The notes under the pieces: model-generated | Seen by the model: only the letters and a program-made list of their open reading frames with translations | Databases searched by the model: none | What the model was told of the DNA's origin: nothing | Position numbers and translations under genes: made by a program | NCBI GenBank assembly: GCA_016786845.1 | Contig: JAEUVB010000015.1 | Coordinates: 1-64,000, forward strand | Length of the DNA: 64,000 nucleotides | Source of the DNA: Chitinophagaceae bacterium | Lineage (GTDB): Bacteria > Bacteroidota > Bacteroidia > Chitinophagales > Chitinophagaceae | Reading direction: 5' to 3' | Part shown: one piece after another, positions 6,130-16,100 of the stretch | How positions within the stretch are numbered: the first letter of the stretch is position 1 | How the letters are laid out: each line of letters begins with the position of its first letter

Positions 6130-8910
6130 ATGAAAAAAATATTTTACCTGCTTTGTTTATTGTTATCAACGGCATCCTCTTACGGGCAGCAATTGTTTTA
6201 TAATTCCACCTTTGCCGGTGGGGTGACGGCCGGTGGGTATTCTCCGGCGTATAATACAGGAGGTACGGGTAATTTCAGCATCAATATAGCCCCGGGCAGT
6301 ACTATTCATAAGGCCTATTTCATGGCCGGTCGTCATGGTAATGCTGCGGCACTTACCGTGGATCTGAATGGTACCAGTTATACCTTCGATAATACCAATC
6401 AGGTGTCGCCAACCTTCCAATCTGCTTTCTACGGGGGTAATAGCGGGGTGCATGCCATCGATGTGACAGCAGGTATCAACCCCACCGTGAATAACTATAC
6501 CCTCATCGTGCCCAATGTCGGTGGACCTGCCGATCGCTTCAACGACTTTTATCTCTACGTAGAATATGACAATGCCGCCATGAGTGCGGTGAATACGGCC
6601 ATCTATGTAAATACTCAGGATATTGCAAACAACTATACCTGGAACATGACCATGCCCTTCAACTTTGCCACGACTTCCGATGTGGGATTGTCTTTGTTCA
6701 CGGGCTATTCTTGTAATATGACCGGAGATGAGGAATATGTGACCATAGCCGGTACGGCCATCGGTGCTTTCGGCGGTCCGGATGTGAATAGTTCTACTTG
6801 CGGCGGTCCGATCGGTAGTTTCTTTTATGAAAATGGGGTGCTGAATAATCTATCTGATGATATCAATGATTTGGCGGTGAATGGTCCGGATAACCTGTCG
6901 AATATTGCCAGTCTCATGACCAATGGTTCCAATGCTTTCACCTCTTCCATGACCGGCGGTTCGGGTTCTAATGCTATTTGGGCCCTCATCTTTGTGAATG
7001 GCGGTGCATCTTGTCTGCAAACCGCCTCACCCGATACCTCGATCTGTTTGGGCGATTCGGTGCAAATCAGCGGATATGGTGCCACGGTCTATAACTGGTC
7101 ACCGGCTGCAGGCTTGAGTTGTACCAATTGTGCCAGCCCTATGGCCTCTCCGGCTGCTACCACCACCTATACCGTCATTATGCAAAACACCAACTTCGCA
7201 GGTTGCATCGATACGGAATATGTGACAGTCACCGTAAACCCGGTACCGACAGTCACCGTCTCCAACGATACGACGCTTTGTACCAATACAACATTGCAGC
7301 TTCAGGCCAGCGGTGCGAACTACTACAGTTGGCTACCCGGCACGGGATTGAGTTGTACCAATTGTCCTAACCCGGTACTGACGCCGACGGTCACCACGAC
7401 CTTCATTGTTGTGGGCGGTAATAATGGATGTGCCGATACGGCTCAGGTAACAGTTACATACACACCTTTAGATCCTATCATTACTTTATCGTCTAATAAT
7501 GTTTGTCTGGGTGATGCCATAACCGCCACTGCCGACCCGAATCCTTACGTCAATACGTGGATATGGGGAGACGGCACACCAAATAGCAGCGGACTGAATG
7601 CGACGCATACCTATGCTGCGGCAGGCACATATACCATTTCATTGGTGAACTCTACAACAGACTGTACCGATACGGCAACCGAAGTGGTTACCATCAATGC
7701 GCTTCCGGCCCTGGTGCTGAGTAACGATACAGCGGTTTGTCTTCAAGATTCGATTCAACTCAATGCCAGCGGGTGCAATACTTATTTGTGGACACCGGCG
7801 ACGGGATTGAGTTGTACGACTTGTCCTGATCCGGTATTGTTTGTTACCGCTACAACTACCTTTACGGTGGTCGGCAGCAATAATGGTTGCAATGATACGG
7901 CTCAGGTAACCGTGACCTATGCTCCTGTAGCTTCGGCGTTTACGGTCTTCCCGGATTCTGTTTGTCTGGGTATTAATGATCAGATCACAGCATCCTCGGT
8001 CGTGAATCCTTTCAATAATAATTGGACCTGGGGTGATGGTGCGACCGGATCCGGATTGGTGGTTCAGCATACTTATGGTGCAGCGGGTACGTATACCGTT
8101 ACCCTCATCACCTCCAGCAATTTGGGTTGTGCCGATACTTCATCCACAACGGTATTTATTGAAGAGGCACCTTACTTGAATTTCTATATGTCGGACAGTG
8201 TGATTTGTGTAGGTGAACCCATTTTATTTACGGATACCATTAGCGGAACGCCGCTCAATTTTGTTTGGAATTTTGGAGATGGCAGTTTCATCAACGACAA
8301 ACATTCGCCTCAGCATACCTGGGATTTTGCCGGGAATTTTCAAGTGACCCTGGTGGCCAATTATGCCTTGTGTCCGGGTCTCAATCAAACCCGTACGGTG
8401 GATGTATTTGAATATCCTGTGGTGAACCTCGGACCCGATACGACGATTTGTCCGGGCATTACGGGTGCCATCACACTGGCGGATATCAACAATTTGAATG
8501 CCCTTCACAACTGGAGCACGGGCGAACAAAGTGCCACCATACAAGTGACTGAGCCGGGCAGCTATTGGGTAGAGCTCGACAATAATGGATGTAAGACTCA
8601 GGATACCATCCGTATTCTGCGTGATTGCTATATCAATATTCCGAATTCCTTCTCTCCGAACAATGACGGATTGAATGATTATTTTATTCCGCGTGAATTA
8701 TTGAGCAGTGGTGTTAAAACCTTCCACATGAATATCTTCAATCGTTGGGGAGAGAAAATTTTCACAACGGCTGCTATCGACGGACGTGGATGGGATGGTA
8801 AGTATAATGGGGTGCCTCAACCGGTTGGGGTATTTGTGTATGTGATCGAGGTGGAGTTTATCAATAATGTCCGTAAGAATTTCTCGGGCAATGTGACGTT
8901 GTTGAGGTAG
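6130..8910 (+). CDS. T9SS type B cargo with PKD domains and gliding-motility-associated C-terminal domain
   Basis: 926 residues with a signal peptide (MKKIFYLLCLLLSTASSYG|Q). Residues ~25-300 are a beta-rich region without a family name I can give. Next come modules with near-identical cores, GLSCTNCASP, GLSCTNCPNP and GLSCTTCPDP, each with a CxxC pair and preceded by D-T-x-C. They alternate with PKD domains (WIWGDGTPNSSG…HTY, WTWGDGATGSG, FVWNFGDGSF). The end (~835-926: NSFSPNNDGLNDYF…FNRWGEKIF…GWDGKYNG…V.LLR) is the type B sorting domain that directs export through the type IX system. Likely cell-surface or released adhesin; the ligand is unknown. Confidence 0.88.
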   Translation: MKKIFYLLCLLLSTASSYGQQLFYNSTFAGGVTAGGYSPAYNTGGTGNFSINIAPGSTIHKAYFMAGRHGNAAALTVDLNGTSYTFDNTNQVSPTFQSAFYGGNSGVHAIDVTAGINPTVNNYTLIVPNVGGPADRFNDFYLYVEYDNAAMSAVNTAIYVNTQDIANNYTWNMTMPFNFATTSDVGLSLFTGYSCNMTGDEEYVTIAGTAIGAFGGPDVNSSTCGGPIGSFFYENGVLNNLSDDINDLAVNGPDNLSNIASLMTNGSNAFTSSMTGGSGSNAIWALIFVNGGASCLQTASPDTSICLGDSVQISGYGATVYNWSPAAGLSCTNCASPMASPAATTTYTVIMQNTNFAGCIDTEYVTVTVNPVPTVTVSNDTTLCTNTTLQLQASGANYYSWLPGTGLSCTNCPNPVLTPTVTTTFIVVGGNNGCADTAQVTVTYTPLDPIITLSSNNVCLGDAITATADPNPYVNTWIWGDGTPNSSGLNATHTYAAAGTYTISLVNSTTDCTDTATEVVTINALPALVLSNDTAVCLQDSIQLNASGCNTYLWTPATGLSCTTCPDPVLFVTATTTFTVVGSNNGCNDTAQVTVTYAPVASAFTVFPDSVCLGINDQITASSVVNPFNNNWTWGDGATGSGLVVQHTYGAAGTYTVTLITSSNLGCADTSSTTVFIEEAPYLNFYMSDSVICVGEPILFTDTISGTPLNFVWNFGDGSFINDKHSPQHTWDFAGNFQVTLVANYALCPGLNQTRTVDVFEYPVVNLGPDTTICPGITGAITLADINNLNALHNWSTGEQSATIQVTEPGSYWVELDNNGCKTQDTIRILRDCYINIPNSFSPNNDGLNDYFIPRELLSSGVKTFHMNIFNRWGEKIFTTAAIDGRGWDGKYNGVPQPVGVFVYVIEVEFINNVRKNFSGNVTLLR

Positions 8911-8938
8911 GGGAGGCTTGGTTTGAATGGTTGGAAAA

Positions 8939-8961
8939 GATGAGATTTATCTTATCATTTT
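8939..8961 (+). terminator. Possible small hairpin terminator
   Basis: GATGAGAT pairs with ATCTTATC (one G-T pair) around a 2-base loop and is followed by ATTTTA, 29 bp after the stop of the T9SS cargo gene. The loop is very tight and the T-run short, so this is weak. Confidence 0.3.
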
Positions 8962-8981
8962 ACCTATTACGGATTTATCGT

Positions 8982-8989
8982 TAACTTTG
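8982..8989 (+). promoter_or_regulatory. -7 element of the toxin-antitoxin operon
   Basis: TAACTTTG matches the Bacteroidota -7 consensus TAnnTTTG exactly and ends 17 bases before the antitoxin ATG at 9006. No clear -33 TTG is visible at the usual distance. Confidence 0.55.
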
Positions 8990-9005
8990 GAGTAATCATA
9001 AGAAT

Positions 9006-9248
9006 ATGACGAGTACCGAATTAAAAACCAATTTTCATCAATTAATTGATGAAATCAATAACGATGATTTATTGCATCAGTTTTATGAGTTGATGAATGC
9101 TGCAAAAAACAGAACCGATGGCTTGTTATGGGATAATTTATCGGTTCAGGAAAAACAAGAGCTCATCCAAACCGTGAACGAATCATATCAAGATGAAAAT
9201 CTCGTTTCTCATCATGAAGTCATTTTGAAGAATAATAAATGGCTTTAG
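9006..9248 (+). CDS. Putative antitoxin of a type II toxin-antitoxin pair
   Basis: 80 residues, helical and acidic (…IDEINNDDLLHQFYELMNAA…LSVQEKQELIQTVNESYQDENLVSHHEVI…). It overlaps the start of the ParE/RelE-like toxin gene by 10 bp, the usual antitoxin-first coupling. The C-terminal part resembles the toxin-wrapping tails of Bacteroidota addiction-module proteins. No clear DNA-binding fold is visible, so whether it autoregulates is uncertain. The role is assigned mainly from gene order and size. Confidence 0.65.
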   Translation: MTSTELKTNFHQLIDEINNDDLLHQFYELMNAAKNRTDGLLWDNLSVQEKQELIQTVNESYQDENLVSHHEVILKNNKWL

Positions 9249-9538
9249 AGGTTAGGTGGACAAAGAAAGCTTTAAATGATTTTAACCATATTCAGGATTA
9301 TCTGCAGTTTACATGGGGTGATCTGTCGGTGAGGAAGTTCACTAAAAAGGTTTTTAATTTTTTGGATTTGCTATCTGTGTTTCCATACATGGGTACGATG
9401 GAAAATAAGGACTTGAATATTCGTGGCTTTGTGATCACTGAACAAGTGACGCTTTTTTATCAGGTAAGATATCATCAAATTATACTCATGCGTTTTTATG
9501 ATAATCGACAAGATCCAAAGTCAAAAAAATACAAATAA
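9239..9538 (+). CDS. RelE/ParE-family toxin
   Basis: 99 residues with the family pattern: VRWTKKALNDFNHIQDYLQ (N-terminal strand and helix pair), VFPYMGTMENKDLNIRGFVI (middle, usually …P.G…R…), then VTLFYQVRYHQIILMRFYDNRQDP (C-terminal strands, the RhfYdnRqdP-type ending of ParE toxins). Family members cleave ribosome-bound mRNA (RelE) or poison gyrase (ParE); the sequence looks closer to ParE. Translationally coupled to the antitoxin. It ends 60 bp before kdsD and is not functionally related to it. Confidence 0.8.
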   Translation: MALEVRWTKKALNDFNHIQDYLQFTWGDLSVRKFTKKVFNFLDLLSVFPYMGTMENKDLNIRGFVITEQVTLFYQVRYHQIILMRFYDNRQDPKSKKYK

Positions 9539-9598
9539 TCTCTATTCCTGATTCCCGATCAAAACCTAAAACTGAAAAGCATTACTTTCGCAAAAATA

Positions 9599-10567
9599 TT
9601 GTTCGTGGATCAAGCCCTTATTCGACAGACAGCCTTAGACACCCTGAATATAGAAATTCAATCTATAGAAGGCCTGCGTCCTTTTATCAATGATGCGTTT
9701 ACGGCTGCCGTTGAAGCCATTCATGCAGGTAAAGGACGACTGGTGATCAGCGGTATCGGTAAAAGTGCCATCATCGCTCAAAAGATTGTAGCTACTCTCA
9801 ACAGTACCGGTACGCCATCCTTATTCCTTCATGCCGCCGATGCCATCCATGGCGATTTGGGCATGCTGCAGGAAGGGGATATTGCCATGGTGATTTCTAA
9901 AAGTGGTGAGAGTGAAGAGATCAAGGTGTTGGTACCTCTGATCAGAAACTTTGGGAATACCCTCATCGCCTTATGTGGCAAGGCCGATTCTTTTTTGGCC
10001 ACGCACAGCGATTATTTTATCAATTGTACGGTAGCCGCTGAGGCTTGTCCAAATAACCTGGCTCCTACCAGCAGCACCACGGCACAACTTGTGATGGGAG
10101 ATGCCTTGGCCGTATGCCTGCTCAAACTCAAGGGGTTCAAACCTGAAGATTTTGCCCGCTATCATCCGGGGGGAGCTTTAGGTAAAAGACTTTACTTGAA
10201 GGCCGGAGATCTGAGCCGGCAACATGAAAAACCTGAAGTGGGTAAGGATATGTCGATGGAATCGGTCATCATCGAAATGACGGCCAAACGACTTGGTGCG
10301 ACTGCGGTGATGCAAGATCAAAAACTGATCGGTGTCATCACTGATGGAGATATCCGCCGCATGATTGCGCAGCATACGCAATGGAACGGACTTCTTGCTG
10401 CCGACATCATGAATACTCATCCCAAAACGATACAAGCTGATGATTTGGCTGTGAATGCCCTGGAGAAAATGCGCTCGAATAATGTATCACAACTGATTGT
10501 GCTGGACGGGGAAAGTTATGCGGGTATGGTGCATATCCATGATTTGTTGAGGGAGGGGATTATATAG
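9599..10567 (+). CDS. kdsD: D-arabinose-5-phosphate isomerase (KdsD/KpsF family)
   Basis: 322 residues. The SIS domain (~35-170: VISGIGKSAIIAQKI, HAADAIHGDLGML, VISKSGESEEI, PTSSTTAQLVMGDALAV) is followed by two CBS domains (~205-322: TDGDIRR, then DIMNTHPKTI). The enzyme converts ribulose 5-phosphate to arabinose 5-phosphate, the first step to Kdo for lipopolysaccharide. No ATG is available; the frame opens at TTG 9599, with GTG 9605 as an alternative. It stands alone between the toxin gene and a convergent CvpA operon. The family call is secure; KdsD versus a capsule-specific KpsF cannot be told. Confidence 0.9.
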   Translation: MFVDQALIRQTALDTLNIEIQSIEGLRPFINDAFTAAVEAIHAGKGRLVISGIGKSAIIAQKIVATLNSTGTPSLFLHAADAIHGDLGMLQEGDIAMVISKSGESEEIKVLVPLIRNFGNTLIALCGKADSFLATHSDYFINCTVAAEACPNNLAPTSSTTAQLVMGDALAVCLLKLKGFKPEDFARYHPGGALGKRLYLKAGDLSRQHEKPEVGKDMSMESVIIEMTAKRLGATAVMQDQKLIGVITDGDIRRMIAQHTQWNGLLAADIMNTHPKTIQADDLAVNALEKMRSNNVSQLIVLDGESYAGMVHIHDLLREGII

Positions 10568-10659
10568 GGGGTGATTATGAAGATATTCATCTTGTGGAGA
10601 GTTTCCCGAATTGGATTTTAGTACAATAAACATTCTATTAGAGTTATTCGCCTATGCTC

Positions 10660-11214
10660 TCACTCTCCGGGCTCGCTCTTCCCGCCCTGCGGGTCATCAT
10701 GTCCCAATCTCCCTTCAATATCACCATACATTTCTTTCATCGTCGGCCAAAATCGGGTGGTCCATTCAATCAGTTTCGGCGCCACCGGTTCTACATAGGT
10801 ATAGGATTTAGATCCGGCTTTGACTTCGGTGTTGAGTACCCCGGCTTTATTCATCAACCACAAAAAAGTACTGACCACAAATAAAACAAACAGAGTATAA
10901 ATAGCTCCGCCGGCTATTTTATTGACCCAGCCTAAAAAGATTTTATCCAAGATGCCTTCGATCAATCGAATGCCTAAACGAAAGACTACAATGGTGATGA
11001 GGAAAATAAGAATGAAACAAATGAGCAGGGTATAGGAATTGGTCAGGATATTGTTCTCAAATAAATAAGCGGCCAAAGTATGGGATAACTTCAACGATAA
11101 AAAAACGCCCGCTATGACTGCAATGAGTGAACAGACCGCCCACAGTAATCCTTTCTTCCATCCGCGAATAAAAGCCAATACGCCGAGCAAGATCACGATG
11201 GCATCGAGTATCAT
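10660..11214 (-). CDS. CvpA family inner-membrane protein
   Basis: 184 residues with four hydrophobic segments (~3-20, 28-50, 62-84, 100-122) and the conserved RGWKKGLLWAV after the first. The C-terminal ~55 residues are polar (…WTTRFWPTMKEMYGDIEGRLG…). CvpA proteins are needed for colicin V production in E. coli and for envelope or bile stress resistance elsewhere; the molecular role is not settled. It is the last gene of a minus-strand set GldC - YqeY - CvpA, starting 8 bp after the YqeY stop, so the two are surely cotranscribed. Confidence 0.85.
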   Translation of the reverse strand: MILDAIVILLGVLAFIRGWKKGLLWAVCSLIAVIAGVFLSLKLSHTLAAYLFENNILTNSYTLLICFILIFLITIVVFRLGIRLIEGILDKIFLGWVNKIAGGAIYTLFVLFVVSTFLWLMNKAGVLNTEVKAGSKSYTYVEPVAPKLIEWTTRFWPTMKEMYGDIEGRLGHDDPQGGKSEPGE

Positions 11215-11222
11215 AGGGTTAT

Positions 11223-11675
11223 TTAAGAAGCGAGTAATTCTTTCACCAGGGCCGAAATGAGTTCACCATCGGCCTTGCCGGCTAAGGCTTTCATTGCCAT
11301 CCCCATTACTTTACCCATGCCTCCGGGTCCGGCTGCTCCGGTATCTGCTATGATGCCTTGGAGGACTGTCCGGATTTCATCTTCACTCATTTGTTTGGGT
11401 AAAAAACGTTCGATCAATTCCAATTCTTCACGTTCTTTCTGGGCCAGATCTTCCCGATTTTGTTCGTTAAAAACTTTAAGAGAATCACGGCGCTGTTTGG
11501 CCAGTTTCTGCAACAATTTATTTTCATCCTCTTCACTCAATTCACTCTTGGCACCATCAGCTGTTTTAGCGAGCAAGATGGCCGATTTAATGGCACGAAG
11601 TCCGCGCAGGGCTGCTTCATTTTTCGAAAGCATGGCCGCTTTCATTTCCGTCATGATTTGTTGTTCTAAAGACAT
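11223..11675 (-). CDS. GatB/YqeY domain protein
   Basis: 150 residues, the normal length of free-standing YqeY proteins. It shows MSLEQQIMTEMKAAMLSKN, then LRAIKSAI, IERFLPKQMSEDEIRTVLQGII, and a Gly-rich GPGGMGKVMGMAMKALAGKADG stretch (split here by ordinary family features). The fold equals the tRNA-contacting tail of GatB amidotransferase, so tRNA-related function is often proposed but not proven. Sits between GldC (21 bp) and CvpA (8 bp) in one operon. Confidence 0.88.
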   Translation of the reverse strand: MSLEQQIMTEMKAAMLSKNEAALRGLRAIKSAILLAKTADGAKSELSEEDENKLLQKLAKQRRDSLKVFNEQNREDLAQKEREELELIERFLPKQMSEDEIRTVLQGIIADTGAAGPGGMGKVMGMAMKALAGKADGELISALVKELLAS

Positions 11676-11696
11676 GGTTTGTTGTTTTATACTGTT

Positions 11697-12044
11697 TTAC
11701 AATTGATTCTTTTTCATTTCCTCTTCCATCTTCTTCTTGAAGCCCAAGGTAAAGGTTTTCAATTCCTCTGCCAATTCCTTTTGGTTGGTGGCTCTTTCGT
11801 AGGTGTCTGCCATGGTCATGAGAGTCTGAAACATAAAGTCATTCATTTCATCGACCATCATTTTCTTGGTCCAAAGGTCTATGCGAAGGGCAGCACTGTC
11901 GGCCACATCCCAAATACTCAACATAAAAGCCTTGGCTTCGGTGGGTTTGCTCACGCCGCCTTCGGCAGCGCGCCAATGAATGGTTTCGGGGGTTTTGGTT
12001 TCGTCGAGGGTAATGTCGAGTTGTATGGTAGATGTATGTGCCAT
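11697..12044 (-). CDS. gldC: Gliding motility protein GldC
   Basis: 115 residues. IQLDITLDETKTPETIHWRA, then EAKAFMLSIWDVADSAALRIDLWTKKMMVDEMNDF and a C-terminal Lys/Glu-rich helix are the GldC pattern. In Flavobacterium johnsoniae GldC is a cytoplasmic protein that supports efficient gliding together with GldB; it is widespread in Bacteroidota that have the type IX system. First gene of the GldC-YqeY-CvpA operon, with a candidate promoter at 12071-12104. It lies next to a PorP/SprF-type gene, in keeping with a gliding/T9SS neighbourhood. Confidence 0.88.
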   Translation of the reverse strand: MAHTSTIQLDITLDETKTPETIHWRAAEGGVSKPTEAKAFMLSIWDVADSAALRIDLWTKKMMVDEMNDFMFQTLMTMADTYERATNQKELAEELKTFTLGFKKKMEEEMKKNQL

Positions 12045-12070
12045 AAATGTGCAGGAATTTATTAAGCCCG

Positions 12071-12104
12071 CAAAGTAAGGGCTATTTTACCGAATCCTCA
12101 ACAA
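12071..12104 (-). promoter_or_regulatory. Candidate promoter of gldC operon
   Basis: On the minus strand TACTTTG (12077-12071) is a one-base-short -7 element. Two TTG triplets lie 21 and 24 bases upstream (12101-12099 and 12104-12102). A 5-bp inverted repeat AGCCC/GGGCT brackets the -7 region. The leader to the gldC ATG is about 26 bases. Confidence 0.4.
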
Positions 12105-12109
12105 GAAAA

Positions 12110-13126
12110 TCAGAAGCGCGGACAGCCGTAGGTATTTACTCTTTCTTCGGCATTGCGATAATTGCCTTGCAGAATCAAGCTCAGTTCGAAAGCACCGATG
12201 CCTTTGTTGCCCTGGTTCATTTGCGAAATGGTATGGTCGTAGCTAAGGACGAAGCGGTGCTGACGAAATTTGTAACCGGCCGTTCCGATGATGGCGTCTT
12301 TGTTACGATAGAAAACGCCGAGGATCAATTCATTCGGATGCAGAGTCAAAGCACTTTCGCCCACATTGAAATTGAATGCCGACCCGACCACCAATTCACT
12401 GGCTTTTTTCTGGCGGGTATAATATACCGACGGACTAATCAATACTTTGTCGCCCGCTTTATATACCACATCTATATTGGCTATGGGGCGCAGACCTATT
12501 TTGTTGGTCTGTCCGTAGAAAGACTCCTGGGGTGAGTTGAGGTTGCGGGCTCCGGCACTCAGTTTGATATAAAGGTTATCATTGTTGTAATACGAAAAAT
12601 TGACTCCGGCCGAAAGTTCGGTATAGGTCGATTTCATAGTCGTATTGGTTTCATTATTGGGCAGATTTCTATTGAATGCAAATTCATCCCATTGCACATC
12701 GAAGGTCAGCTTGCTAAAATCGACACTGCGTTGATTATAGGAAGCTCCTAATCCTGCCGATATACTTGTGGTTTCGCCGGTAAGGACGTGGTAGGCCAAA
12801 TTGCCTTGAACTCGGGTGAGGGCCAAATTGCCATTGCCGGCTACATCGCGATAGATAGCTAATCCCGTACCCAGCCAGCTCGTTTCCCATTTATCGCGAA
12901 ACAAACCTAAGTCGCCAAATACACTGAAGGTATTATAGTTTACCGGCACTGTGGCCCATTGATTGCGATAGTTGACTCCTGCGCGCCAGTCATTATCCTG
13001 AAGTAATCCTGTATTGGCAGGGTTCAACAACATGGGGGCATTATAATATTGTGAGAAATGAAGTCCCTGTGCGGAAGCAGTCAAACTGCCGATGAGCAGT
13101 ATAGAGAGTTGTAATAATTTTTTCAT
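12110..13126 (-). CDS. PorP/SprF family type IX secretion system outer-membrane protein
   Basis: 338 residues with a signal peptide (MKKLLQLSILLIGSLTASA|Q). The diagnostic start of the mature protein is present: LHFSQYYNAPMLLNPANTGL, then AGVNYRNQW. The remainder alternates short beta strands that form an outer-membrane barrel. SprF-type proteins are paired with individual type B cargo proteins and help export or anchor them at the surface. It starts 12 bp after the large type B cargo gene (13139-16681), so this cargo is probably its partner (inference from known SprB-SprF pairing). Confidence 0.92.
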   Translation of the reverse strand: MKKLLQLSILLIGSLTASAQGLHFSQYYNAPMLLNPANTGLLQDNDWRAGVNYRNQWATVPVNYNTFSVFGDLGLFRDKWETSWLGTGLAIYRDVAGNGNLALTRVQGNLAYHVLTGETTSISAGLGASYNQRSVDFSKLTFDVQWDEFAFNRNLPNNETNTTMKSTYTELSAGVNFSYYNNDNLYIKLSAGARNLNSPQESFYGQTNKIGLRPIANIDVVYKAGDKVLISPSVYYTRQKKASELVVGSAFNFNVGESALTLHPNELILGVFYRNKDAIIGTAGYKFRQHRFVLSYDHTISQMNQGNKGIGAFELSLILQGNYRNAEERVNTYGCPRF

Positions 13127-13138
13127 GCTACCCGATTT

Positions 13139-16100
13139 TTATTTTAATAAAGTAATATTCCCTTTCTTGAACGCATTGGTGCCGTCGAAGAAGGTGACCG
13201 ATAAAGTATATCCATACACTTCCATTTCCTGCATCACGCCTTTGTAGCGTCCATCCCAACCGGTATACCGATCGGTGGTTTCGAAGATTTTTTCACCCCA
13301 ACGATTGAAGATGCGGAAGGTCATTTTTTCAATACCATAACCTTTTACGTAAACCACATCATTGACGCCATCGCCATTGGGTGAAAATCCGGAAGGCACA
13401 TCCACCAACGGAATCACGATACCGCGGACTTGCTTGCAGGTGGTGTCTTTACAGCCAAATTCATTGGTGGCGGTCAGGCAAACATTGTAGTATCCGTCTT
13501 TATCGTATACATGGGTTTCGTCTTTATTGGTGGAGTTCGTGCCATCGCCAAAGTCCCAAAAATACTTGGTGGCGCCCGTGGAGAGATTGGTCAATACGAC
13601 AGGCGTATTGGGCTGTGGCGGATTGGGCGACCAATCGAAGTCGGCTACAGGAGAGGTGAATACGGTGAGGACACGACTGGCGGTATCAAATTTATTACAA
13701 GTAGAAGGGTTGCCGGAAACCAGGAAGATGGTATAGGTGCCAGCAGACAGATAATTGTTGGTGGGATTGGCTAAGTTAGAAGTATTACCATCACCAAAAG
13801 TCCAGGCCCAAGTGGTGGCATTGGTCGATTGATCAATGAAGCTTAATAGGGCAGGCAGACACACCGAATCCGGCATATCGAAAGCGGCAGCGACCAGGGT
13901 CGTTGAGTAATCGATGACCTGTGTAAATACGGATGGACTGTTACAAGCATTGGTGTCGGTCATGGTTAAAGTGACCGTGTAAGTTGCAGCCGATGGATAA
14001 GAATGTAATCCGGGATTAGCTCCTGTGAAGGAGGTTCCGTCACCAAAATCCCATTGGAAAGTAGAGCTGGCCGGAGGTGCGCCATTATTATAAGTAGATG
14101 TGTTTACAAAAGAAGCCGTAAACGGTCCGCAAGAATCCACTTTAGCGAAGGTGAAAGCTGCATTGATGCTATCGGTTTTAACGACGATAAGCAAAGTGGT
14201 GGTATCGGTCGATGAAGTACAACCATTTGGATTGGACGCAACAAGCGTGACAGTATAGTTTCCGGCTGTAGTATAGGTGTGTGAAGGACTTACTTGGGTA
14301 GTTGTTGGAGAGCCATCTCCAAAATTCCAAAGATAGGTGGTTGCGCTGGCGCTGGTATTGACGAAGGCTACAGTGAACGGTGCACAACCAATGGTGCTTC
14401 CCTGAGCACCGGCTACGGCGTCAGGATTTTGCAATTGGAAGTCGATTTTTAGGGCGGCAAGGTTGCAATTCGTACTCAGATTTTGTGTAGCATAAGAGCC
14501 GGCAGTAGTTGGAAACACCTGACTGGCCCCGCAAGCAGCACATATCGCCTGATAGATCACGCCATTGGCATCGAAACGACTGGTTCCACCATCCACATGT
14601 TCACTCACACCTCCATTTTGTCCGAAGAAACTACCGTAAAGCAAATTCTGTAAATTCTTACTGAAAACGATAAAGTAGAAATCGTTCCCATCGGTTAGGG
14701 GTTGTAAGGCATTGGTACTGACCGGCATTCCGGTTGTAGAACTGCTGATAGGGAATCCTAAATTTCCTCCCCAACCGGATACATAAATACTTCCGCATTT
14801 GTCTACAAGAAAAGCATTTGGAGAGATATTCGTAAAGGCCGTGGTACCGCTACCATAAACGGTTGATAAAAGCATAGTCGTCAGATTGGTATTGATTTTT
14901 GAAACAAACTGACTGGAACCGGTATTGGTATACACATTCCCCAGAACCGGATAGGCACCCAAGGTTTGACCGGTGAAATAAACATTATTACTGTCATCGG
15001 TTTGAACACCATAGACCTGATCGTATTGATTGGTACCAATGAAGGTGCTGGCCTGTAAGGCTTTGGTGACTGTACTGAATTTCATTAAAAATCCATCAGC
15101 AATCCCGCCTTGATAAGCTGTATTCAATGTGCCCGGTGTTGTAGGGAAATCGGAACTGATGGTGCCGCCGCCTACAAACAATTCAGCGGGGTTGGTTTTA
15201 TTGATAGTCAGTACATAAGCTGCATCATTGCTCGCCCCACCAACATAAGTGCTCCAGACCAGTGTCGAAAGATTGTCATTGAATTCAAAAACGACACCAT
15301 CCTGTAAGCCCGAAATGGAGGTTTGGAAGGCATTGGAAGTTGTTGGGAAGTTGGGGGATTTTGTACAAGAAGCAATATATACATTGTGTGAAGCATCAAA
15401 AATGATTTCACTTCTGGCGTCATCTGCGTAATTATGTTTCAAAGTGCCTGCCAAAAATTCCTGCGCTTCTTCGTTCACACCATCATCGCCAACACCTCCG
15501 ATAAATGTAGATCCGATTAGAGCGGTGCCGGTGCTATTTAATTTAGTAATAAACATATCCGCGCCTCCATTATGCGAATTATCATAGCATCCCACGGAAA
15601 CCGGGAAATTGGTTGAGTAGGTGCGGCCGGAGATACAGAGGTTATCATTTTTGTCGACGATGATACTATGAGGTTGGTCATTATCTGATCCGCCTAAATA
15701 AGTCGCATAAATCAATGTGTTTCCTGCTGAATTAAATTTGCTGAAAGTGGCGTCGCAGGCAAACAAACTGCCCGATGTAGTGGTGCCACCGCCATAGCTC
15801 ACCTGAAATGCTCCGGTGGTGGTCGGATATCCGACGCCGGATGTAATACCTCCGGCAATAAAATTACCTACAGAATCATAGGTGGCTGTAAATCCCCAGT
15901 TGTCGGCTGTAGATCCGGTAAATGAACAAAACACCAAGACGGGATCGATATACAAATCTGCATTAGGGTCATAAGTTCCCGTGATATCAAAGCTGACCTT
16001 TTGATCTTTCAATTGATAATTACAAGTGACTTCTTTTCGTTCTCCTTGAATAAATTGGTAGGCATAGGGGGCCATTTCGACTTGCTCACCCAAGGAAGTT

